From an uncultured Bacteroides sp. (GTDB taxonomy: Bacteria > Bacteroidota > Bacteroidia > Bacteroidales > Bacteroidaceae), in the NCBI GenBank assembly GCA_944320945.1, contig CALUJK010000127.1:1-42298 (forward strand): 42,298 nucleotides of DNA, read 5' to 3'. The first letter of the stretch is position 1, and each line of letters opens with the position of its first letter. Below, piece after piece: positions 18,881-24,679 of this stretch. A program made the translations under genes and the position numbers. Below the pieces are notes generated by a model, which did no database searches, was not told the DNA's origin, and saw only the letters and a list, made by a program, of their open reading frames with translations.

Positions 18881-18898
18881 ATTTTAAGGTGTTTAGCG

Positions 18899-19549
18899 TT
18901 ATTCGGCAATATTGGCAGACAACTCGCCTTTCTTGTCATAATTCTCCATTAAAAACTTATCTCCTTCAGCAAGATCTGTAATCACATACTTACCAATATT
19001 ACATATCTGCATTTCGTCGAGGGCATCTATCAGATTTCGGTAAGAAGCGTCATCTGTGGCCTTAATGATAACAGTAGGCGTATTCTTGCCACTCTTAACT
19101 TCGGACACTTGCTTCTTATAGTCCTCTTCCGATATTTTTAAGTTCAGTTTATCCTCTTTCAGCTTATTGACAGCATTCACAGCTACCGCATTACGCCGCA
19201 AAAGCATTGCCCGCAGACCATCCGCACCATACGTCGTCTCTTTCAATGACGTATAGTCTTTATAGTTAGGCTCTCCTTCGTAATAATACAACTTATCTTC
19301 ACCGGCAAGCAATAACGTAATCGCTTGAGATGCCTTTACTTTTGACTGTTGTTCTTCGGTGATGTTCTTATCATTACTCGGCATACTAATTTCCATAGTC
19401 TGAGGTTTACTCAGCGTGGTACACAACATAAAGAAAGTAATGAGCAACATGTTCATGTCTACCATCGGTGTAAAATCGACACGAACTGTCATTTTTTTCT
19501 GCTTGCTTTTCCCACCTTTTTTATTATCGCTTTCTTGTATTTCAGCCAT
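18899..19549 (-). CDS. exbD: ExbD biopolymer transport protein (second copy)
   Basis: 216 aa. Single N-terminal membrane helix (VDFTPMVDMNMLLITFFMLC, about 25-44) carrying the proton-path Asp (D31/D34 region), then a long periplasmic domain. Compared with classic ExbD (about 140 aa) it is extended in the periplasmic part. It pairs with ExbB to form the proton-driven motor for TonB. It lies 15 bp after the other exbD; the two copies are quite different in sequence, so a hetero-oligomeric motor is possible. Confidence 0.92.
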   Translation of the reverse strand: MAEIQESDNKKGGKSKQKKMTVRVDFTPMVDMNMLLITFFMLCTTLSKPQTMEISMPSNDKNITEEQQSKVKASQAITLLLAGEDKLYYYEGEPNYKDYTSLKETTYGADGLRAMLLRRNAVAVNAVNKLKEDKLNLKISEEDYKKQVSEVKSGKNTPTVIIKATDDASYRNLIDALDEMQICNIGKYVITDLAEGDKFLMENYDKKGELSANIAE

Positions 19550-19564
19550 ATAAATCCCTTTCTA

Positions 19565-20167
19565 TTATTCTTCGGTGGTTTTCAGAGAGGTAATCAGATT
19601 ATACCGATTTTCTCTGAGATCCTGAAGTGAGTTCATTACATTCTTTATCACCGCATAAGGCGTTTTGGCATCTGCCTTGATAGCGATACGCAAATCCCGG
19701 TTAACAGTACGTGCATTACGCACCCACGATTTAAACTGATTATCAATACTGTCGCAAGGAATTCCCAAACTCTTCAACTGTGCATCCTGCTGTTCCTGAG
19801 GTAAATTAAGAAATTGCTTCATTACCCGCATAGGTACTCCAAACGTAGGGGCAAGCATAAATGTATTGACTTCTTTCGGCGTAAATTCCACTCCATATTC
19901 TTTCCCCATAGCCTCTAATACCTCGCGCATGTCCGACTGCTTGTCCAAGCTCATAAACACCTTTCCTTCTGGAGCTATCAGAATCTGAAGAATGTTTGTT
20001 TCCGGGATTTTTATTTCAGACACAGACGACGGAGTAGTAACCTGCACAGGCTCTTTCTTTACAAACGTAGACGTCAACATAAAGAAAGTCAGCAACAATA
20101 CTGTCACATCACTCATCGCAGTCATGTCGATGAAAGTACTTTTCTTTTTTATTTTCGCTCTACTCAT
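19565..20167 (-). CDS. exbD: ExbD biopolymer transport protein (first copy)
   Basis: 200 aa. N-terminal membrane helix with the conserved Asp (STFIDMTAMSDVTVLLLTFF, about 10-29) and a periplasmic domain with a C-terminal INSL-like segment (AVIKNVMNSLQDLRENRYNL). It is the partner of ExbB and the second ExbD copy. It follows exbB by 49 bp. Confidence 0.93.
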   Translation of the reverse strand: MSRAKIKKKSTFIDMTAMSDVTVLLLTFFMLTSTFVKKEPVQVTTPSSVSEIKIPETNILQILIAPEGKVFMSLDKQSDMREVLEAMGKEYGVEFTPKEVNTFMLAPTFGVPMRVMKQFLNLPQEQQDAQLKSLGIPCDSIDNQFKSWVRNARTVNRDLRIAIKADAKTPYAVIKNVMNSLQDLRENRYNLITSLKTTEE

Positions 20168-20216
20168 AACTCATAAATAAAAAAATGAGAATTAAAGATT
20201 AGCATCTATTCTTCAA

Positions 20217-21050
20217 TTACTTATGTGTAGCAGCAAAGGTCTGTACTATAGAGAAACCAACCTCATCGAGGCAGAAAGTCAACTTATCGATCTTGTTTGT
20301 ATAGTAATTATAAGAAATAACAGCCAATGCACCCGTTAAAATACCAAATGCCGTATTAATCAATGCCTCGGAAATACCTTGAGACAAAGCCATTGAATCT
20401 GCAGAGCCACCGGCGGCCAAAGCTGCGAATGAACGGATCATACCGATAACCGTACCAAGAAGTCCCATCAACGTACCCAACGTGGTAATAGTAGCAAGAA
20501 TAGGCAGATTTTCTTGCAACATAGGCATTTCAAGAGCTGTTGCTTCTTCTAAAGTTTTTTGAATTGCAAGTTGTTTTTGATCTTTATTCAGTTCAGGAAC
20601 ATTTTCCACCTCTTTGTAAGTTTTCAGTGTAGCTCCCACAACATTGGCGACAGAACCACGTTGTTTATCACAAATCTCCTGTGCCTTTACCATATCACCG
20701 GCTGCCAAAGCTGTTTTGATATTAGCAGCAAACTTAGTTAAAGAACCTCTACCAAATGCCGCACGAAGCGCAAAATATCTTTCAATACTCAATGCAATAA
20801 CAGTTAGCAATAAAGTCTGAATCACAGGTACAATCACGCCACCTTTGTAGATAGTACCCAAAAAGTTTCCATTCAACGGATGATTGTTCGGATCACCATT
20901 CACAAAGTTGTCAGGATTGCCCAATACAAACTTATAAATACAAACAGCAATAACAAAGCAGACAACAATCACCCAACCTGCAGACTTAATTCCTTTAAAA
21001 CCTGTAGATTTACTGTTTCCTGAAACAGCTTTCTTTTGAGAATTTTCCAT
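20217..21050 (-). CDS. exbB: ExbB/TolQ/MotA-type proton channel subunit
   Basis: 277 aa. An N-terminal membrane helix lies near residues 27-45 (GWVIVVCFVIAVCIYKF), another near 73-95 (VIVPVIQTLLLTVIALSIER), and two more near 165-215 (LPILATITTLGTLMGLLGTV) and 225-255. The glycine-rich TLGTLMGLLGTVIGMI signature is that of the MotA/TolQ/ExbB family. It forms the pentameric channel of the TonB energising complex. First gene of the operon, with a long leader (about 275 nt) from the -7 box at 21335. Confidence 0.95.
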   Translation of the reverse strand: MENSQKKAVSGNSKSTGFKGIKSAGWVIVVCFVIAVCIYKFVLGNPDNFVNGDPNNHPLNGNFLGTIYKGGVIVPVIQTLLLTVIALSIERYFALRAAFGRGSLTKFAANIKTALAAGDMVKAQEICDKQRGSVANVVGATLKTYKEVENVPELNKDQKQLAIQKTLEEATALEMPMLQENLPILATITTLGTLMGLLGTVIGMIRSFAALAAGGSADSMALSQGISEALINTAFGILTGALAVISYNYYTNKIDKLTFCLDEVGFSIVQTFAATHK

Positions 21051-21181
21051 AATTTAGTTAGTTATTATTATTAAGTTATTTAACAATACGACTCAGCTCT
21101 ACTATACTACTAATATTTTGAGCAACAACAAGTTATCCACTAAAACATCTTCTTACAGACGAATTCTTCACTTCAATTGTA

Positions 21182-21267
21182 GGACATAAATCACCTTTCC
21201 AAAAAACACCAATTGTAGATTTTCGAGGTAAAAGTTCATAAATAATAAACCCTTTACATTTATGTCC
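21182..21267 (-). other. structured 5' leader of the exbB operon
   Basis: A perfect 10-bp inverted repeat (GGACATAAAT at 21182, ATTTATGTCC at 21258) is separated by 66 nt. Two copies of CAATTGTAG (21174 and 21211) lie at the edge and inside. It falls in the predicted long untranslated leader of exbB, between the -7 box (21335) and the start (21050). No known riboswitch is recognised. Confidence 0.45.
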
Positions 21268-21334
21268 GTAAAGAACACATCTGAAGAATAAGACTCATAT
21301 TTTTTATCTTTCTTCCTGCTTACTCAAACGGCCG

Positions 21335-21342
21335 CAAATATA
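21335..21342 (-). promoter_or_regulatory. Bacteroides -7 box for the exbB-exbD-exbD-tonB operon
   Basis: On the minus strand TATATTTG fits TAnnTTTG. A TTTG lies 23 bp upstream, longer than the preferred 19-20 bp. Confidence 0.55.
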
Positions 21343-21606
21343 TAGTTACTAATTAATTCGAACAACAAAAAAAAGTTATAAAAATTAAATTCAGCACTTC
21401 TTAACAGAACGCTACAGAATATAGGCAACAGAATATTTCGTAAAAAATACAATATCACTCATTCAAACGATACAAAGCCACTATAAAAGCATATCTCATC
21501 CACCTACCATAAAAAAACAGCTATAAACATCTGTTAAAATCTCATAGTTTCACCTTATAGACAATAAAATATGCATACAAAGAACAGCATGTTGCGAAAC
21601 TGTTTA
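21343..21606. other. AT-rich intergenic DNA
   Basis: AT-rich stretch between the exbB promoter and repeat array B. I find no convincing ORF, RNA gene or further promoter. The open frame at 21555-21740 on the minus strand is a read-through of the repeat array. Confidence 0.6.
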
Positions 21607-21694
21607 TTCCAAAGCCCTTTCGAACGTGCTCCAAAGCCCTTTCGAACGCGCTCCGAAGGGCTTCCGTACACGCTCCAAAAGGCTTCGAAACAAT
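21607..21694. repeat. 22-bp hairpin repeat array B (4 units)
   Basis: Four exact 22-bp units, 21607-21628, 21629-21650, 21651-21672 and 21673-21694. Units 1 and 2 share CCAAAGCCCTTTCGAACG; unit 3 carries the complementary core GAAGGGCTTC, so units 2 and 3 can form a long stem. The flank at 21697-21735 contains CCGCCTCA and TTCTGAGACGG, both echoed at the other arrays. Confidence 0.8.
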
Positions 21695-21865
21695 GCCGCC
21701 TCACAACGCTTTCTGAGACGGCATCAACATACTTTACCACAAAGTAATGGATCTATACAAGCTGCATAGAGTGATAGACTTTAAAAAAATCTTTTGAGAA
21801 AATAAAACGTAAACAGATAATTCAGAAAAGATTTATTTTTTTGAAGTAAACACATAACCTCCGCA

Positions 21866-21915
21866 TAAAAAAAATTCGCCACGGTTGAAACAATAATTGT
21901 CGCAACCGTGGCGAA
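21866..21915 (-). terminator. terminator after the cyclophilin gene
   Basis: A perfect 13-bp inverted repeat (TTCGCCACGGTTG/CAACCGTGGCGAA) has a 15-nt loop, followed on the minus strand by a run of T. It lies 24 bp past the stop at 21940. Confidence 0.92.
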
Positions 21916-21939
21916 AGCCTACATTATATATAAAAGTAA

Positions 21940-22779
21940 TTAATCGAGCACTTCGACCTTCTTGATGACAATATCCTGTTCGGGACGGTCGTTCTTGTCA
22001 GTCTTGGTCTGCTGGATTTTATCGACCACATCCATGCCTTCCACGACTTCACCAAACACGGTATATTCGTTGTCCAAATGGGGAGTACCGCCCACAGTGG
22101 TATAGGCTTTCACCTGTTCGGGCGTAAAGCGGAACTCCGGCATCTTGGCCACTTCGGCCTCAGCCTGAGCAATCAGGGTGTCCTGCAAATCCATCAGACC
22201 TTCTTGGTTGCCGGCCTTACGCAACTGATAGATTTCTTTCATGTGCTTCTGCGCAAGGGCATTGAAAGCGTTGTTCAGACGCAACTGTCCCATCTGCTGC
22301 TCCATGCCCAACAGAGTGGAATCGCTGTACACCTTGCCCGTAACGATATAAAACTGGCAGCCCGAAGAGGCTTTCTGAGGATTCACATTATCGCCTTGAC
22401 GGGCGGCAGACAACGCACCGCGCTTATGGAAATACTTAGGATAGACAAACTCGGCAGGAATGGTGTAACCTACATCGCCGGCACCCAACATCTTGCCCTT
22501 AGGAGCGTTTTTCGATTCGGGATCACCCGCCTGAATCATGAAGTCCTTAATGACACGGTGGAACAGAGTGCCTTCGTACGTGCCGTCTTCGGCCAGTTTG
22601 ATGAAATTGTCTCTGTGTTGGGGAGTCTCGTTGTAGAGTTTCACGACAATGTCTCCGGCGGAGGTTTCGATGCGCAATTTGGTTTCTTGATCCATACTTC
22701 TTTGTTTTTTTGAGCCTGACCCGCAGCTTACCAAACTGCAAGCAAGCCATGTTAATACTACGATGACAATCGGTCTCAT
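21940..22779 (-). CDS. cyclophilin-type peptidyl-prolyl isomerase, lipoprotein
   Basis: 279 aa. Lipobox LACSLVSC (Cys about 19), then a Ser/Lys-rich linker. The cyclophilin domain starts at IETSAGDIVVKLYNETPQHR (about 37-56) and continues with EGTLFHRVIKDFMIQAGDPE (about 69-88), holding the active-site Phe/Arg/Met/Gln cluster, and FYIVTGKVY (about 147-155). An insertion of about 60 helical residues (GMEQQMGQLRLNNAFNALAQ onwards) interrupts the domain, as in other Bacteroides homologs, before NEYTVFGEVVEGMDVVDKIQ. It folds exported proteins in the periplasm or at the surface. Monocistronic, with its own promoter and terminator. Confidence 0.93.
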   Translation of the reverse strand: MRPIVIVVLTWLACSLVSCGSGSKKQRSMDQETKLRIETSAGDIVVKLYNETPQHRDNFIKLAEDGTYEGTLFHRVIKDFMIQAGDPESKNAPKGKMLGAGDVGYTIPAEFVYPKYFHKRGALSAARQGDNVNPQKASSGCQFYIVTGKVYSDSTLLGMEQQMGQLRLNNAFNALAQKHMKEIYQLRKAGNQEGLMDLQDTLIAQAEAEVAKMPEFRFTPEQVKAYTTVGGTPHLDNEYTVFGEVVEGMDVVDKIQQTKTDKNDRPEQDIVIKKVEVLD

Positions 22780-22805
22780 CTTACTTTTTTGTTAAATTAA
22801 TGCGG

Positions 22806-22813
22806 CAAATATA
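22806..22813 (-). promoter_or_regulatory. Bacteroides -7 box for the cyclophilin gene
   Basis: TATATTTG on the minus strand, 26 bp from the start at 22779. Its -33 region overlaps the -7 box of the divergent regulator gene. Confidence 0.6.
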
Positions 22814-22834
22814 CTAAATTCGGCTAAAAGCGTT

Positions 22835-22842
22835 TACCTTTG
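22835..22842 (+). promoter_or_regulatory. Bacteroides -7 box for the NtrC-type regulator
   Basis: TACCTTTG fits TAnnTTTG. Its presence rules out the in-frame TTG at 22840 as the translation start and supports ATG 22864 (or 22870). Confidence 0.6.
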
Positions 22843-22863
22843 TCTAATAAAAAGAAGAAAGCC

Positions 22864-24210
22864 ATGGACATGAAATCCATCTTAATCGTAGAAGACGACA
22901 TTACTTATGGCATGATGCTGAAAACGTGGCTGACGAAGCAGGGATATTCCGTGCATTCGGCCAGCAGTGTGGCACGTGCGCAGAAGTTCATCGAAAGCGA
23001 ACCGGTGGATTTGATTCTGTCCGACCTGAGGCTGCCCGACCGGGACGGCATCGACCTGCTGAAATGGTTAGGGAACCGGCACATTCCGCTGCCGCTCATC
23101 ATCATGACCGGATATGCCGACATACAGTCAGCCGTGCAGGCCATGAAGTTAGGGGCGTCCGACTACATTGCGAAGCCGGTGAATCCCGATGAACTGTTAC
23201 GGAAAATCACCGAGGCACTGGCAGCGAAGCCTGCATCGAAGCCACAGGCCGAACCGATGCCGACCAACACTCCTCCCCCCTCTCCTTTCGCCGACTTTCT
23301 GGAAGGTGAAAGTGACGCGGCGAGACAATTATATAATTATGTGAAGCTGGTGGCACCGACCAATATATCGGTACTTATCAACGGCGCAAGCGGAACAGGC
23401 AAAGAATACATCGCCCACCGCATTCACCAACTCAGCAATCGTGCCAACCAGCCGTTCATCGCTATAGACTGCGGCGCCATCCCTAAAGAACTGGCTGCAT
23501 CGGAATTTTTCGGACATGTGAAAGGGGCATTTACCGGAGCTTTGGCGGACAAGACCGGCGCATTTGCCGAGGCGAACGGGGGAACCATCTTTTTGGATGA
23601 AATCGGGAACTTGAGCTACGAGGTGCAGATTCAACTGCTGCGTGCCTTGCAGGAACGCAAGATTCGTCCCGTGGGGTCTAACAAAGAGATACAAGTAGAT
23701 GTGCGCCTCATCTCTGCCACGAACGAAAATCTGGCAAATGCCATCGAGAAAGGGACTTTCCGAGAAGACCTATATCACCGCATCAATGAATTTACCCTGC
23801 GCCTGCCGCAACTGAAAGAGCGTCGGGAGGATATATTGCTCTTTGCCAATTTCTTCTTGGACCAGGCCAACCGCGAACTGAACAAGCAATTAATCGGCTT
23901 TGACGAAAAGGCATCCAGAGCGTTGCAGGACTACCAATGGCCGGGAAATTTGCGCCAGTTGAAAAATGCCGTACGCCGCGGGGCACTGCTGGCCACGGAG
24001 AAATACATCACGCTGAACGACCTGAGCGAACTGCATGCACAGACCTTCACGCCTGCCACCTTACCGCTGCGTAACGAGGAGAATGAGAAACAGCACATCC
24101 TGGAAGCGCTGCGCCAAACCGGAAACAACAAAAGCCGTGCTGCCCAACTGCTCGGCATTGACCGGAAAACGCTCTACAACAAACTGAAATTATACGGCAT
24201 GGAATTGTGA
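22864..24210 (+). CDS. NtrC-family sigma54-dependent response regulator (no adjacent kinase)
   Basis: 448 aa from ATG 22864 (MDMKSILIVEDD); the upstream in-frame TTG lies inside the promoter. Receiver domain about 1-120 with the acidic pair ED(D) at 10-12, phospho-acceptor D in LILSDLRLPDRDG and Lys in YIAKPVNPDEL. AAA+ domain about 145-375: Walker A NGASGTGKE, sigma54-contacting GAFTGA, Walker B GGTIFLDEIGNLS, and arginine-finger region FREDLYHRINEF. C-terminal Fis-type helix-turn-helix (NNKSRAAQLLGIDRKTLYNK). All catalytic motifs are intact, so it should activate RpoN promoters when phosphorylated. No histidine kinase lies next to it. The intergenic region directly behind it contains a near-consensus sigma54 promoter and direct repeats that could be its sites. 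Confidence 0.95.
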   Translation: MDMKSILIVEDDITYGMMLKTWLTKQGYSVHSASSVARAQKFIESEPVDLILSDLRLPDRDGIDLLKWLGNRHIPLPLIIMTGYADIQSAVQAMKLGASDYIAKPVNPDELLRKITEALAAKPASKPQAEPMPTNTPPPSPFADFLEGESDAARQLYNYVKLVAPTNISVLINGASGTGKEYIAHRIHQLSNRANQPFIAIDCGAIPKELAASEFFGHVKGAFTGALADKTGAFAEANGGTIFLDEIGNLSYEVQIQLLRALQERKIRPVGSNKEIQVDVRLISATNENLANAIEKGTFREDLYHRINEFTLRLPQLKERREDILLFANFFLDQANRELNKQLIGFDEKASRALQDYQWPGNLRQLKNAVRRGALLATEKYITLNDLSELHAQTFTPATLPLRNEENEKQHILEALRQTGNNKSRAAQLLGIDRKTLYNKLKLYGMEL

Positions 24211-24212
24211 TT

Positions 24213-24376
24213 GTGGAAATAATCCACACACATTCCACACCCTTTCCACAGAATCCACACTTACCCGTTTCCAGCTGTCTGTTTTTAGTTTACTACATAT
24301 CAGCCACTTGGCTCTCACCGTAAAGATTGGCACGCCTTTTGATTTATATAAATCAGAGAGGGAGATTGTCCACACA
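24213..24376. repeat. TCCACA repeat cluster (regulator sites or DnaA-like boxes)
   Basis: TCCACA occurs at 24223, 24234, 24245 and 24254 (spacings 11, 11 and 9), with an inverted copy TGTGGA at 24213 and a further copy at about 24369. The 9-mers (TAATCCACA, CTTTCCACA, TTGTCCACA) resemble the DnaA box TTATCCACA with one or more mismatches. Near-helical phasing next to an NtrC-type gene also suits activator sites. Confidence 0.6.
24327..24343 (+). promoter_or_regulatory. candidate sigma54 (-24/-12) promoter
   Basis: TTGGCACGCCTTTTGAT matches TTGGCACG-N4-TTGCW with a single change (A for C in the -12 GC). The GG and GA pairs are 10 bp apart, the required spacing. Transcription would run rightward from about 24354 with no ORF before the terminator at 24589. 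Confidence 0.5.
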
Positions 24377-24481
24377 ACTCTGACTTCTATACTGAAAAGA
24401 CTAAAGTGAGAGAATTGAATAATATAAATCATTTAACGTAGAAAAACTTAGTAAAAAAGTATTTTTAGTAGCAGCCCTGTT

Positions 24482-24489
24482 TATGTTTG
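24482..24489 (+). promoter_or_regulatory. Bacteroides -7 box ahead of the hairpin RNA
   Basis: TATGTTTG fits TAnnTTTG; no TTTG at the -33 spacing. If active it gives a transcript from about 24496 to the terminator at 24634. Confidence 0.35.
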
Positions 24490-24495
24490 TTTGTG

Positions 24496-24634
24496 GTGGA
24501 ACGTTCTTGGCTTAGGCTTGACGAAGCCAAAGCCGGGAACGTCCTAATCGCAAATATGAGTGGCCGAAGAATAGTAAGCGCACTACACAAAAAGAGCCGT
24601 TTCCTTCTTGTCTATTCCGGGAAACGGCTCTTTT
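24496..24634 (+). ncRNA. candidate small RNA with a long hairpin
   Basis: A hairpin at 24501-24542 pairs GGCTTAGGCTT with AAGCCAAAGCC (one A/A-type mismatch) around a GACG loop, and its base is closed by ACGTTC/GAACGT. A strong terminator follows. No coding frame with a plausible start or family resemblance is present. It could be transcribed from the -7 box at 24482 (about 140 nt) or from the sigma54 site at 24327 (about 280 nt). No known RNA family is recognised. Confidence 0.4.
24589..24634. terminator. bidirectional terminator
   Basis: AAAAGAGCCGTTTCC pairs with GGAAACGGCTCTTTT, with A and T runs on the two flanks. It can end both the candidate RNA on the plus strand and the S9 peptidase operon on the minus strand. 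Confidence 0.85.
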
Positions 24635-24679
24635 CGTTATGGCCAGGCAGTCGGCCTGACGTTTTCTGCTGTTATGCTA

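Noticed and set aside
21555-21740. 61-codon minus-strand ORF across array B
   Set aside because: It is the repeat array read in one frame; no signal, no family resemblance, and no promoter.
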